Positions 1-9,077 are shown, counted from the first letter of the stretch. The stretch is DNA of 39,719 nt from an uncultured Ruminococcus sp. (GCA_902803805.1 CADCRH010000078.1:1-39719), one strand, 5' to 3'. The notes: generated by a model not told the origin, from the sequence alone. Numbers and translations: made by a program.

Positions 1-96
1 TGGGCAAATAAAAAATCAATGTCTTTTCTTACAATCATCATTAATGATGAGGAATGTATGGGTATCTCCTTCTTCCGATAAATTCCGAATTGATTC

Positions 97-125
97 TTGA
101 CTATGGAAAAATTTTATCGTATAAT
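97..125 (+). promoter_or_regulatory. Sigma-A-like promoter of the zinc-ribbon gene
   Basis: TTGACT (97-102) and TATAAT (120-125) are separated by 17 bases, close to the housekeeping consensus. The start codon follows 43 bases later behind AGGAGG. A perfect 16-base palindrome (35-50) lies about 47 bases upstream of the -35 element; its role is unknown. Confidence 0.75.
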
Positions 126-167
126 GGGAGAAGTGATTCCATATGTTAAAAATAGGAGGAAAAATGA

Positions 168-1433
168 ATGTATTGTAAGAATTGCGGTCATCAATTGGCA
201 GATGACCATAATGTTTGTACACAGTGCGGCATAAAGAGAGGTGAGGGCGAGGGCTTTTGTCAGCAGTGCGGAGCTCAAAAAGTTCCCGGCTCTGATTTTT
301 GTACAAGCTGCGGACTTAAATTTGTACAAAACGGTGTGAATCTGGAAAAATCCGAGCCTGAGCCGGCAGATGCAGGCGAAACGCAGGTTCTTCAGCCGGG
401 TATGCTTGTTCAGCCGAACGACCCCTATCCGCAGAATCAGCCGATACAGCAGTTCCAGCCGCAGAATCCTCAGGATCCGCAGTATGCACAATATCCGCAG
501 GATTCACAATATCAGCAATACCAACAGTATCCGCAGGACGCTCAGTATCAGCAGCAGTATTATGCTCCGCAAAGAAAAGGCTTCTGCCGTAACTGTGGTG
601 CAGAGGTAATGCAAGGTTCTTCGGCGTGTACCAACTGTGGTACAAATTACGGTCAGGGTTCATCTTTCTGTCATCGCTGCGGTGCGGCGGCGGTTCCCGG
701 TGCGGAAACGTGTACAAGCTGCGGCAAGAGTCTGAAACCGCCCTATACTTTCGGCAGCTATATCAAGGAATATTTTTCAAATTTCCTTTTCGGCAAAAAC
801 TCACGCAGCGCTCTTTCGATTGTGACAAGAATCATTCCTACCGTTTTTGCGATCGCTGCTTTTATCATAATGCTTTGTCCGGTTGCTGTCTATACTTTGA
901 TACCGGGTTCGTCATCTTATTACGGCAATATTTCTTCGTACTCCGATGTTTATAACTATTATAGTTCCTACAGTTCAAGTTCGACCGCAACAGCGGCAGA
1001 GGCTTCCTATCAGACAGCATCAATGAATGCGTTCGGTCTTTCCGTATTCGGTGGGATCCTGTTTATTCTGGCGTTTGCTTTTGCACTTTTGATCAAAGAG
1101 CCTTTTACCAACTCGTTCTGCGAGAAGAAGCCTGTACTTGCAAAGCTTTCGCTTCTTTTCGTTCCGCTCCTTGATACGATTGCCGTAGGCTGTTTGGCAC
1201 TCGGTTTCCTCAGTAAGTTCAATGCTTCCGATAACTCATACATTTTTATCGCAAGCTATCCCGAACTGAATATCGGTGTTGGAGGCTGGATTCTTGTCGG
1301 TGTGGTTGTTGTTTCTCTTGTTTGCGGCATTATCTCCGCATTGAACACAAAAACGACTTCCTCAAATCCGCCTGTTATTCCTGCTCCGAGCGTCAATATA
1401 CCGCCGGTTCCTCCCGTATCTCCGACCAACTAA
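168..1433 (+). CDS. Zinc-ribbon, Q/P/Y-rich membrane protein of unknown function
   Basis: The function is not known. The 421-residue protein opens with two tandem zinc ribbons, with CxxC pairs at residues 3/6, 17/20, 31/34 and 45/48. A second block of CxxC pairs lies at about 140-186. Between the blocks is a low-complexity Gln/Pro/Tyr-rich linker (about 77-135). Four hydrophobic segments follow (about 221-246, 288-310, 327-350, 369-393), separated by a Ser/Tyr-rich loop (248-275), and the tail is Pro-rich. The layout is that of the 'double zinc ribbon plus membrane domain' proteins common in Clostridia, where the ribbons probably act as cytoplasmic protein-interaction modules. ATG at 168 has AGGAGG eight bases upstream; the nearby ATG at 164 runs straight into a stop. 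The gene is transcribed alone and ends at a hairpin shared with the opposing SDR gene. Confidence 0.8.
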   Translation: MYCKNCGHQLADDHNVCTQCGIKRGEGEGFCQQCGAQKVPGSDFCTSCGLKFVQNGVNLEKSEPEPADAGETQVLQPGMLVQPNDPYPQNQPIQQFQPQNPQDPQYAQYPQDSQYQQYQQYPQDAQYQQQYYAPQRKGFCRNCGAEVMQGSSACTNCGTNYGQGSSFCHRCGAAAVPGAETCTSCGKSLKPPYTFGSYIKEYFSNFLFGKNSRSALSIVTRIIPTVFAIAAFIIMLCPVAVYTLIPGSSSYYGNISSYSDVYNYYSSYSSSSTATAAEASYQTASMNAFGLSVFGGILFILAFAFALLIKEPFTNSFCEKKPVLAKLSLLFVPLLDTIAVGCLALGFLSKFNASDNSYIFIASYPELNIGVGGWILVGVVVVSLVCGIISALNTKTTSSNPPVIPAPSVNIPPVPPVSPTN

Positions 1434-1449
1434 AAATGAATTGATCTAA

Positions 1450-1492
1450 AAAATCCGTCTGATGTATGATAACAATACATCAGACGGATTTT
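1450..1492. terminator. Bidirectional terminator between convergent genes
   Basis: An 18-base perfect stem (1450-1467 with 1475-1492) encloses a 7-base loop. The stem is A-rich at one end and T-rich at the other, so both strands show a T tract after the hairpin. It sits between the stop codons of the plus-strand zinc-ribbon gene and the minus-strand SDR gene. A closely related hairpin occurs at 39500-39538. Confidence 0.85.
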
Positions 1493-1519
1493 GAATTTTC
1501 CAAACAAACTTGTTGCGGT

Positions 1520-2251
1520 TTATAAAACGCTTCCTCCGTTGATACCAAAAACCTGACCGGTAATAAAAGAGGAATGATGGTCGGCAAGAAAAAGAACGGT
1601 TCGTGCAATATCGTAGGGAGTGCCGAGCGTTCCGGTGGCGGTTTCGTCTTTCAGGGCTTTTAGATCGTCCTCTGTCAAATGTGCTGTCATATCGGTCGTT
1701 ATCACACCGGGAGCAACACAGTTGACGGTAATGCCGCTTAAACCTTCCTCCATTGCAAGTGCCTTTGTCAGACCGATAATACCTGCTTTTACAGCCGAAT
1801 AATGCACCTCACACGAGCCTCCGACCTGTCCCCACATTGATGAAATGTTGACAATGCGTCCGAATTTCTGACGGATCATATAGGGCAGAGCCGCCCGACA
1901 GCAATAAAAAACGCTGCTTAAATTTGTTGCGACCATTTTATCCCATTCGTCATTGGTAATGTCGGTAAACAGTTTTATTTGTGCGATTCCTGCATTGTTC
2001 ACCAGAACATCAATGCCGCCGCAGTCCTTTTCAATGTCGGCAAACATTTGTTGAACGGAATCAGAACTTGAAACATCGGCTTTGATTGTTTTCGCTGAAA
2101 AGCCCTTTTGTGTCAGTGACCATTGCAAGGTTTCGGCGGCTTGGACAGAGCTGCAGTAGTTGATATATACATTATCGCCGTTTTCCGCAAAAAGTCTTGC
2201 CGTTTCCGCGCCGATTCCGCGGGACGCTCCTGTTATCAGTACATTTCTCAT
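1520..2251 (-). CDS. Short-chain dehydrogenase/reductase (FabG-like)
   Basis: A 243-residue classical SDR. The NAD(P)-binding motif TGASRGIG is at residues 7-14 and NNAG at 85-88. The catalytic Ser is at 137/138, and Tyr151 and Lys155 form YSAVK. Its length and the 'INGG' C-terminal region match 3-oxoacyl-ACP reductases (FabG), which reduce beta-ketoacyl-ACP with NADPH. The neighbour is a flavin-reductase-like protein rather than fatty-acid genes, so a broader carbonyl reductase role is equally possible. Its start codon overlaps the stop of the upstream gene by four bases (ATGA), so the two are translationally coupled. Confidence 0.85.
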   Translation of the reverse strand: MRNVLITGASRGIGAETARLFAENGDNVYINYCSSVQAAETLQWSLTQKGFSAKTIKADVSSSDSVQQMFADIEKDCGGIDVLVNNAGIAQIKLFTDITNDEWDKMVATNLSSVFYCCRAALPYMIRQKFGRIVNISSMWGQVGGSCEVHYSAVKAGIIGLTKALAMEEGLSGITVNCVAPGVITTDMTAHLTEDDLKALKDETATGTLGTPYDIARTVLFLADHHSSFITGQVFGINGGSVL

Positions 2252-2754
2252 TCTTTAACGATTGCCTTTACGATCTCACCGACAAAAATTTCGTGCCAGT
2301 CATTGTCGGAATACCAACGGTCGATGAGTGATTTGTCAATAAAGCTGTCGGGAGTTATTGTCTGCTGATATTTTTTTCGGCACACCAGAACTAATTGTGC
2401 CTGTTCAAAGTAGGGTGCATTTTCGTTGAATACAGGCATAAGACCCGTTTCTTTTACCTTGTCAACATCACGACCCGAATTGGTACCGCAGAACGATAAT
2501 TCTTTCATTTTATCGCCGCCGAAGAACGAAAGTGTATAATATTCGTTCTTATCGACAAATTCCAGCGTATAGCGGCTTTGTCGGATAAACGCAAAGGAAA
2601 CATTGCTGCCCCAAAGCACACCGATACCGCCCCAGCTTGCCGTCATTGTGTTAAATGACTGTTCGTTGCCGGCTGTGATCAGCATCCATTCCTTGCCGAT
2701 TTTGTTAAAAAAGTTTCCGTCAAGATTTTTAATGTCAATTTCCTTAAAGCTCAT
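2248..2754 (-). CDS. Flavin reductase-like (FMN-binding split barrel) protein
   Basis: A 168-residue protein matching the flavin-reductase-like split-barrel family. The N-terminal half carries a 'NTMTASWGGIGVLW' segment followed by 'YTLEFVDKNEYYTLSFF', typical of the FMN-binding barrel. Such proteins bind FMN and either reduce free flavin or act as small flavoprotein oxidoreductases; the substrate cannot be told from the sequence. It is the first gene of a two-gene minus-strand operon with the SDR. The ribosome binding site reads GGAGG on the minus strand (complement of 2764-2768), supporting this ATG. I see no clear -35 element for it. Confidence 0.8.
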   Translation of the reverse strand: MSFKEIDIKNLDGNFFNKIGKEWMLITAGNEQSFNTMTASWGGIGVLWGSNVSFAFIRQSRYTLEFVDKNEYYTLSFFGGDKMKELSFCGTNSGRDVDKVKETGLMPVFNENAPYFEQAQLVLVCRKKYQQTITPDSFIDKSLIDRWYSDNDWHEIFVGEIVKAIVKE

Positions 2755-3026
2755 ATTGTTTGACCTCCAGAATAGATGATTGTAAAGTTAATTATATCAT
2801 AAATTTATGCTTAGCGGTACTGTTTTTTGACAGGCAAAAAGAAACGGAAAATATACATCATTTCTTGCATAAATGTATAAAAAATGATTTTCCGCACAGT
2901 GCGAAGAAAGATAAATTGATAATATATATGATAAAAATAATAATCATAATTGAAATATAAAATAAAATATATAATTATTTATCTTTTAATCCGCTTTATA
3001 TGTACAAATAGACGAAAATTTTGATA

Positions 3027-3044
3027 TTTGAATAATTATGCATA
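3027..3044 (+). promoter_or_regulatory. Candidate ARG box (ArgR/AhrC operator)
   Basis: The 18 bases here contain TGAATAATTATGCA, a near-palindrome close to the Bacillus-type ARG box (TGAAT, A/T-rich centre, AT-CA). It lies six bases upstream of the argG -35 element. Arginine-bound ArgR at this position would repress the operon. This is inferred from motif and position only, and no argR gene is in the window. Confidence 0.55.
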
Positions 3045-3050
3045 AAATAC

Positions 3051-3078
3051 TTGATTTCGGTATATTTTGGTGTATAAT
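3051..3078 (+). promoter_or_regulatory. Promoter of the arginine operon
   Basis: TTGATT (3051-3056) and TATAAT (3073-3078) are separated by 16 bases, 39 bases upstream of the argG ATG. Confidence 0.7.
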
Positions 3079-3116
3079 AGTTAACGTAAGATAAATGATT
3101 ACGGAGGTAATAAACA

Positions 3117-4337
3117 ATGGGTGACATTAAAAAAGTAGTTCTCGCTTATTCGGGCGGACTTGATACATCGATCATTATTCCCTGGCTCAAGGAAAACTAT
3201 GATAACTGTGAGGTTATCGCCGTTTCCGGTGACGTAGGACAGGACACGGAGTTGGAGGGTCTGGAAGAAAAGGCAAAGAAAACAGGCGCTTCAAAGCTCT
3301 ATATCGAAGACCTGAACAAAGAATTCATCGAGGATTATGTATTCCCGACCATTAAGGCTGACGCGGTATATGAGAGCAAGTATCTTCTCGGTACTTCATT
3401 CGCTCGTCCGATCATCGCAAAGAGAATCGTAGAGATCGCACTCGCAGAGGGTGCCGACGCGATCTGTCACGGCTGCACAGGTAAGGGTAACGATCAGGTT
3501 CGTTTTGAGCTTGCCATTAAAGCATTCGCTCCTGATATGAAAATCATCGCTCCTTGGAGAGAGTGGAACATCAAGTCACGTGATGAGGAAATCGAATATG
3601 CCGAATCACACAACATTCCTCTTAAAATAACAAGAGAAACCAACTACTCAAAAGATAAGAACATCTGGCACATTTCCCACGAGGGTCTTGACCTTGAAGA
3701 CCCTGCCAATGAGCCACTTTACAATAAGGAAGGCTTCCTTGAGCTTGGCGTTTCCCCTGAGCAGGCTCCCGATAAGCCCACTTATGTAACGATTTCGTTT
3801 GACAAAGGTATTCCCGTAGCGATTGACGGTGAAAAGCTCGGTGCGGTAGAACTCGTTAAAAAGCTGAATCAACTCGGCGGCGAAAACGGTATTGGTATCG
3901 TTGACCTCGTAGAGAACCGTCTTGTTGGTATGAAGTCCAGAGGTGTTTATGAAACACCCGGCGGCACCATTCTTTACCACGCACACAACAAGCTTGAGGA
4001 GATCACACTTGACAGAGATACCTACCACTTCAAGCAGGAAGTAGGTCTGCGTTTTGCAGAGCTTGTTTATTTCGGTCAGTGGTACACACCGCTTCGCAAG
4101 GCACTTTCCGCCTTTGTTGATTCCACACAGGAAACTGTAACAGGTGATGTGAAGCTGAAACTTTACAAGGGTAATATCATTGATGCAGGCGTAACATCGC
4201 CGTATTCACTCTATGACCCCGATATTGCAACATTCGACGAGGATGAGGTTTACAATCAGCAGGATTCCGCAGGATTCATTAATCTTTTCGGACTTCCGAT
4301 CAAAGTTCAGGCAAAGAAAAATCTCATCAAAGAGTAA
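3117..4337 (+). CDS. argG: Argininosuccinate synthase
   Basis: Catalyses citrulline + aspartate + ATP to argininosuccinate, the penultimate step of arginine synthesis, in the cytoplasm. The ATP-pyrophosphatase P-loop AYSGGLDTS is at residues 10-18. The protein is 406 residues, the usual bacterial length, and family blocks such as '[15 protein letters not shown]' are intact. GGAGG nine bases upstream fixes the ATG. It is the first gene of the operon although its step is late in the pathway. It is separated from argH by 149 bases containing a hairpin, whereas most other arg genes are only 2-35 bases apart. Confidence 0.97.
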   Translation: MGDIKKVVLAYSGGLDTSIIIPWLKENYDNCEVIAVSGDVGQDTELEGLEEKAKKTGASKLYIEDLNKEFIEDYVFPTIKADAVYESKYLLGTSFARPIIAKRIVEIALAEGADAICHGCTGKGNDQVRFELAIKAFAPDMKIIAPWREWNIKSRDEEIEYAESHNIPLKITRETNYSKDKNIWHISHEGLDLEDPANEPLYNKEGFLELGVSPEQAPDKPTYVTISFDKGIPVAIDGEKLGAVELVKKLNQLGGENGIGIVDLVENRLVGMKSRGVYETPGGTILYHAHNKLEEITLDRDTYHFKQEVGLRFAELVYFGQWYTPLRKALSAFVDSTQETVTGDVKLKLYKGNIIDAGVTSPYSLYDPDIATFDEDEVYNQQDSAGFINLFGLPIKVQAKKNLIKE

Positions 4338-4357
4338 TCATTTTTTAAAATACGTCA

Positions 4358-4387
4358 GGGCGAGCAATGAACGTTTATTGTTCGCCC
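4358..4387 (+). repeat. Hairpin in the argG-argH gap
   Basis: An 11-base-pair stem (4358-4368 with 4377-4387, one G-U pair) encloses an 8-base loop. No T tract follows, so it does not look like a simple intrinsic terminator. It may be an mRNA-processing or stability element that separates argG from the rest of the transcript. Confidence 0.6.
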
Positions 4388-4486
4388 GACTGTTATTTAG
4401 AGCGTAGTGATTGGTGGAAAGCGGTTAGCGCCGATGACCGCTGTTCACTGACCATTATCGAATCATATGAAACGGGAGTGAAAACA

Positions 4487-5857
4487 ATGAAGCTTTGGGC
4501 AGGACGTTTTTCAAAAGAAATCGACAAAAAAACCAATGATTTCAATTCATCAATATCATTTGACAGCCGTATGTACCGAGAGGACATACAAGGCAGCATT
4601 GCACACGCCATAATGATAGGCGAGTGCGGTATCATAGACAAAAGCGAATCCGAAGCGATCGTCAGCGGTCTTGAAAAAATCCTTGCCGATATAGACAGCG
4701 GCAAGCTTGTCATCGACCCGAATGCGGAGGATATTCATACGTTTATTGAAGGCGAACTGACACAGCGTCTGGGTCAGACAGGAAAGCGGCTTCATACCGC
4801 AAGAAGCCGTAATGACCAAGTAGCGGTTGATATTCGCCTTTATCTCAAAAAAGAAGTCAGAAACATTCAAAAAATGGTCAAGGAACTGATCGCTGTGATA
4901 TGCAGTAAAGCCGAACAGTATTCCACAGCAGTAATGCCCGGCTATACGCATCTTCAAAGAGCACAGCCAATCACATTCGGTCATCATTTGATGGCTTATG
5001 CGGAAATGCTGCTTCGTGACCTTCACAGACTGGAATGTGCCTTTGACCATATGGACGAAATGCCGCTCGGCAGCGGCGCACTGGCAACCACCACCTATCC
5101 GATCGACAGAACCATCACCGCTTCGATTCTCGGATTTGCCGGTATCTCCCAAAACAGTCTTGACGGTGTTTCCGACCGTGATTTCTGTATGGAGCTTGCC
5201 AGTGTTCTGTCAATCATAATGGTACACCTTTCCCGTTTTTCCGAAGAAATGATAATGTGGTGTTCGTGGGAATTCAAATTTGTAGAGCTTGACGATGCAT
5301 TTTCAACAGGTTCCAGCATTATGCCGCAGAAAAAGAATCCTGATATTGCCGAACTTGTAAGAGGCAAATCGGGCAGAGTATTCGGTGATCTGATGACGCT
5401 TCTTACCGTGATGAAAGGAATCGCACTTGCCTATAACAAGGATATGCAGGAAGATAAGGAAGCAATTTTTGACGCTGTTGATACTGTCAAAATGTGTTTG
5501 ACGGCATTTACACCAATGCTTGATACAATGCGCGTTATTCCCGAAAATATGCGAAAAGCAGCAGCCAACGGCTTTATCAATGCCACCGACTGTGCAGACT
5601 ATCTTGTTAAAAAAGGACTTCCTTTCCGTGACGCATACAAAGCAACGGGAACACTGGTGGCACTTTGTATTGAAAAGGGAACCACACTGGAAGAACTTCC
5701 GATCGATGAATACAAAAAGATCTGTGATGTTTTTGATGAGGGCGTATATGAAGCTATTTCACTGGAAAATTGTGTAAATGGCAGAAATGTGCTCGGCGGT
5801 CCCGCCGCTGAAAATGTCAAAGCACAGGCAGAACGTGTCAAAAAAATAATAGAATAA
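4487..5857 (+). CDS. argH: Argininosuccinate lyase
   Basis: Cleaves argininosuccinate to arginine and fumarate, the last step of the pathway. The 456-residue fumarase/aspartase-superfamily protein has the signature GSSIMPQKKNPD at residues 275-286, which carries the catalytic serine loop, and the GYTHLQRAQP block with the conserved His155. The frame is open back to 4367, but GGGAG eight bases before ATG 4487 and the family N-terminus 'MKLWAGRFSK' fix the start. The preceding 149 bases contain a hairpin. Confidence 0.97.
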   Translation: MKLWAGRFSKEIDKKTNDFNSSISFDSRMYREDIQGSIAHAIMIGECGIIDKSESEAIVSGLEKILADIDSGKLVIDPNAEDIHTFIEGELTQRLGQTGKRLHTARSRNDQVAVDIRLYLKKEVRNIQKMVKELIAVICSKAEQYSTAVMPGYTHLQRAQPITFGHHLMAYAEMLLRDLHRLECAFDHMDEMPLGSGALATTTYPIDRTITASILGFAGISQNSLDGVSDRDFCMELASVLSIIMVHLSRFSEEMIMWCSWEFKFVELDDAFSTGSSIMPQKKNPDIAELVRGKSGRVFGDLMTLLTVMKGIALAYNKDMQEDKEAIFDAVDTVKMCLTAFTPMLDTMRVIPENMRKAAANGFINATDCADYLVKKGLPFRDAYKATGTLVALCIEKGTTLEELPIDEYKKICDVFDEGVYEAISLENCVNGRNVLGGPAAENVKAQAERVKKIIE

Positions 5858-5878
5858 GAAGATAAAGAGGAAATAAAA

Positions 5879-6916
5879 ATGAAAATAAAAGCAGGAATCA
5901 TAGGAGCAACCGGATATGCAGGCGCGGAGTTGGTACGTATTCTCTTGACTCATCCCCAAGCCGAAATTACGGCGATCAGCTCCGTCAGCTTTGAGGGAAA
6001 GAAATTGAGCGAGGTTTATCCTTCCTATAAAACCCTTTGCGATATGGAGTGTCAAACACAGGATGAGGTCGTGGAAAAGAGCGATGTGATATTTGCCGCA
6101 TTGCCTCACGGACTTTCACAGGAGCTTGCCGCACAGTGCGACGCATTGGGAAAAGTCTTTATCGACCTTGGTGCAGATTTCCGTCTGGAAAGCGAGGACG
6201 AATATAAAGAATGGTATAACGGCGAATTTTTGGATAAAGACCTTCATCAAAAATCCGTTTACGGATTGCCGGAGCTTTTCAGAGAGAATATCAAGGGTAA
6301 GAAATTGATCGCCAATCCCGGCTGTTATACAACGGGTGCGCCTCTTGCATTGGCACCGGCAGTCAAAAACGGTCTTGTCAGCACTGAGGGCATTATCGTT
6401 GACTCGAAGTCGGGCGTAACAGGTGCCGGCAGAAAGCCGAGTCAGGGTAATCACTATCCCGAACTGAACGAAGGTTTTCACGCCTATAAAGTAGCCAATC
6501 ACCGCCATACCCCCGAAATTGAACAGACTTTATCCAAGCTTTCGGGCAAAAGCGTCAAAATCACTTTTGTTCCGCATTTGCTTCCCGTCAACCGTGGAAT
6601 CATTTCCACTTGTTATGCCCGTCTGAATGACGGTGTTACAAAGGAACAGGTGAGAGCCGCTTATGAAGAATTCTATCGTGATGAATTTTTCATCAGACTG
6701 CTTCCCGACGGCGCAAATGCCGATATTCACAATATAAAATATTCCAACTTCTGCGATATATCGCTTCACTTTGATGAAAGAACCAATACTTTTATCGCAA
6801 TTTCCGCGATTGATAATATGGTAAAGGGTGCGGCAGGACAGGCGATCCAAAATATGAATCTCCTCTTCGGTCTTGACGAAACAACGGGATTGATCATCGT
6901 TCCGCCGGCATTTTAA
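5879..6916 (+). CDS. argC: N-acetyl-gamma-glutamyl-phosphate reductase
   Basis: NADPH-dependent reduction of N-acetylglutamyl phosphate to the semialdehyde, third step of the acetylated arginine pathway. The 345-residue protein has the dinucleotide-binding motif GATGYAG at 9-15 and the catalytic cysteine in NPGCY (Cys149). A conserved block 'SGVTGAGRKP' follows. It lies 21 bases after argH behind a GAGG ribosome binding site. Confidence 0.97.
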   Translation: MKIKAGIIGATGYAGAELVRILLTHPQAEITAISSVSFEGKKLSEVYPSYKTLCDMECQTQDEVVEKSDVIFAALPHGLSQELAAQCDALGKVFIDLGADFRLESEDEYKEWYNGEFLDKDLHQKSVYGLPELFRENIKGKKLIANPGCYTTGAPLALAPAVKNGLVSTEGIIVDSKSGVTGAGRKPSQGNHYPELNEGFHAYKVANHRHTPEIEQTLSKLSGKSVKITFVPHLLPVNRGIISTCYARLNDGVTKEQVRAAYEEFYRDEFFIRLLPDGANADIHNIKYSNFCDISLHFDERTNTFIAISAIDNMVKGAAGQAIQNMNLLFGLDETTGLIIVPPAF

Positions 6917-6940
6917 CAAAACAATTGGAGGATAAAAAGA

Positions 6941-8167
6941 ATGTCATATACATTTATCGAGGGTTCCGTAACGGCTGCAAAAGGCTTTAAAGCCTCGGGT
7001 ATTCACTGCGGAATCAGAAAAAATAAATCAAAACGTGACCTCGGTTTGATTTTCTGTGGAAGGATATGTACCGCTGCAGCGGTTTATACAACAAATCTTG
7101 TACAAAGTTCACCGATTACCATAACAAAAAAGAACCTTGCTGACGGATACGCAAAGGCAATCATTGTCAACAGCGGAAACGCCAACACCTGTAATGCAGA
7201 CGGTGATGAAAAAGCCGAAACAATGTGTCAACTAACGGCTGACGCTCTCGGTATTGCCGACGAAGATGTCATTGTTGCGTCAACGGGCGTGATCGGTCAG
7301 GTTTTGCCGATTGAGCCTATCGCCAACGGTATGAAAGAATTATCCGCACAGCTTAGTGATAATCTTGAAGGCGGTTCAAATGCAGCAGAAGCAATAATGA
7401 CAACCGACACAATCAAAAAAGAAGTAGCCGTTGAAACCGTAATAGGCGGCAAGACCGTAAAAATCGGCGGTATTGCAAAGGGCAGCGGAATGATTCACCC
7501 GAATATGGCAACGATGCTTTGTTTTATCACAACAGATGCGGCGATTTCTCCGGAGATGATTCAGAAAGCAGTAAAAACTGCCGCTGATAAAACATTCAAT
7601 ATGATAAGCATTGACGGCGATACATCGACCAATGATACACTGGCGGTTATGGCATCGGGACTGGCGGAAAACAAAGAAATCACAAGTGAGAATGAGGATT
7701 ATGATACTTTTGTGGAAGCGCTGACGGCTGTTTGCCGCGAGCTTTCCAAAAAAATGGCAAAGGACGGCGAGGGGGCAACGAAACTCCTCATCTGTCAGGT
7801 CAGCGGCGCAAAAACCGAAAATGACGCCAAAGGCGTTGCCAAATCGGTAATATGTTCCAGTCTGCTCAAAGCCGCAATGTTCGGCGCAGACGCCAACTGG
7901 GGACGTGTGCTGTGCGCGATCGGCTATTCGGGCTGTGATGTTGACGTTCACAAGGTAGATGTTTCCTTTGCGTCAGACGCAGGAAAAATAGACGTATGCA
8001 AGAACGGAGCAGGCATTGACTTTTCCGAAGAAACCGCCAAAACGGTTCTCACCGAGGACGAGATCACCATTTTGATAGAGCTGAACGACGGAAACGGCTG
8101 TGCCGAAGCTTACGGCTGCGATCTCACTTATGAGTATGTCAAAATCAACGGTGACTACAGAACTTAA
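6941..8167 (+). CDS. argJ: Bifunctional ornithine acetyltransferase / N-acetylglutamate synthase
   Basis: Transfers the acetyl group from N-acetylornithine to glutamate, making the acetyl cycle self-renewing. The 408-residue proenzyme has the autoprocessing motif with cleavage expected between Ala190 and Thr191 (HPNMATML), which exposes Thr191 as nucleophile. The C-terminus ends in the family's conserved YRT. No argA homologue is in the window. Whether the enzyme also makes acetylglutamate from acetyl-CoA cannot be read from the sequence. GGAGG precedes the ATG. Confidence 0.96.
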   Translation: MSYTFIEGSVTAAKGFKASGIHCGIRKNKSKRDLGLIFCGRICTAAAVYTTNLVQSSPITITKKNLADGYAKAIIVNSGNANTCNADGDEKAETMCQLTADALGIADEDVIVASTGVIGQVLPIEPIANGMKELSAQLSDNLEGGSNAAEAIMTTDTIKKEVAVETVIGGKTVKIGGIAKGSGMIHPNMATMLCFITTDAAISPEMIQKAVKTAADKTFNMISIDGDTSTNDTLAVMASGLAENKEITSENEDYDTFVEALTAVCRELSKKMAKDGEGATKLLICQVSGAKTENDAKGVAKSVICSSLLKAAMFGADANWGRVLCAIGYSGCDVDVHKVDVSFASDAGKIDVCKNGAGIDFSEETAKTVLTEDEITILIELNDGNGCAEAYGCDLTYEYVKINGDYRT

Positions 8168-8202
8168 AAAATAAATTCGGAAATTGTTACGGAGATGAAA
8201 AA

Positions 8203-9063
8203 ATGCACAATATTCCCAATCAGGATCGTGCAAAGGTACTTGTACAGGCACTTCCTTATATACAGAAATATGCAGGAAAAACGATCGTTGTTAAATACGG
8301 CGGCAATGCGATGATCAGTCAGGAGCTGAAAGACGCGGTAATGAGCGACATCGTTCTTTTACAATTGATTGGCATTAACGTTGTACTGGTTCACGGCGGC
8401 GGCCCCGAGATCAGCGGTATGCTCCAAAGAATCGGAAAAGAAAGCAAATTTATCAACGGACTTCGCGTCACCGATGAAGAAACGATCGACATTGTTCAAA
8501 TGGTTCTTGCCGGAAAAGTCAACAAAAGCCTTGTACAGCTTTTGGAGCAGCACAGCGGAAAAGCGATCGGACTTTGCGGACTGGACGGACGTATGATTAT
8601 GGCGGAGAAAAAGGCAGCTGCGGAAGATCTGGGCTTTGTTGGTGAGATCACCGAGGTCAACACCGGTGTGATCGAGGACGCAACAAAGAACGGTTATGTT
8701 CCGATCATTTCCACCATCGCAGGCGGCTATAACGGAGCGGTCTATAATATCAATGCCGACCTTGCCGCCGCACGGATTGCGGCAGAACTGAAAGCCGCAA
8801 AACTCATACTGATGACCGACATCAGAGGACTGTTAAAGGACAGAAACGACGAAACCACACTGATCCCCGTTGTCAATGTCAGCGAAGTTCCGTCATTAAA
8901 GCGTGAGGGAATTATTTCGGGCGGTATGATACCGAAAATAGAGTGCTGTGTCGAAGCCGTTCGCCGCGGTGTCAAACGCGCACATATCATTGACGGCAGG
9001 ATCCCTCACTCCATCCTGATAGAAATGTTCTCCGATGAAGGTATCGGAACGATGTTTTATTGA
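8203..9063 (+). CDS. argB: Acetylglutamate kinase
   Basis: Phosphorylates N-acetylglutamate using ATP, the second step of the pathway. The 286-residue amino-acid-kinase-fold protein has KYGGNAM at 31-37 and HGGGPEI at 64-70. An 'NINADLAAARIA' block lies further on. The stretch before KYGG resembles the N-terminal helix of the arginine-inhibited, hexameric enzymes, so feedback inhibition by arginine is likely but inferred. Its stop lies 14 bases before the argD start. Confidence 0.96.
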   Translation: MHNIPNQDRAKVLVQALPYIQKYAGKTIVVKYGGNAMISQELKDAVMSDIVLLQLIGINVVLVHGGGPEISGMLQRIGKESKFINGLRVTDEETIDIVQMVLAGKVNKSLVQLLEQHSGKAIGLCGLDGRMIMAEKKAAAEDLGFVGEITEVNTGVIEDATKNGYVPIISTIAGGYNGAVYNINADLAAARIAAELKAAKLILMTDIRGLLKDRNDETTLIPVVNVSEVPSLKREGIISGGMIPKIECCVEAVRRGVKRAHIIDGRIPHSILIEMFSDEGIGTMFY

Positions 9064-9077
9064 ACGGAGGTCAACCA

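Larger units (their letters stand above)
2755..3116. other. Divergent intergenic region, AT-rich
   Basis: These 362 bases separate the minus-strand flavin-reductase operon from argG. They hold the argG promoter, a candidate ArgR box, and an imperfect inverted repeat: outer arms 2845-2852 and 2887-2894, inner arms 2853-2858 and 2873-2878. I see no convincing ORF. Confidence 0.6.

Noticed and set aside
35..50. Perfect 16-base palindrome near the window start
   Set aside because: A/T-rich and isolated, far upstream of the promoter; not enough to call an operator.
4367..4486. Upstream extension of argH to an ATG at 4367
   Set aside because: The extra 40 residues fall in the intergenic hairpin, do not match the family, and ATG 4487 has a proper ribosome binding site.
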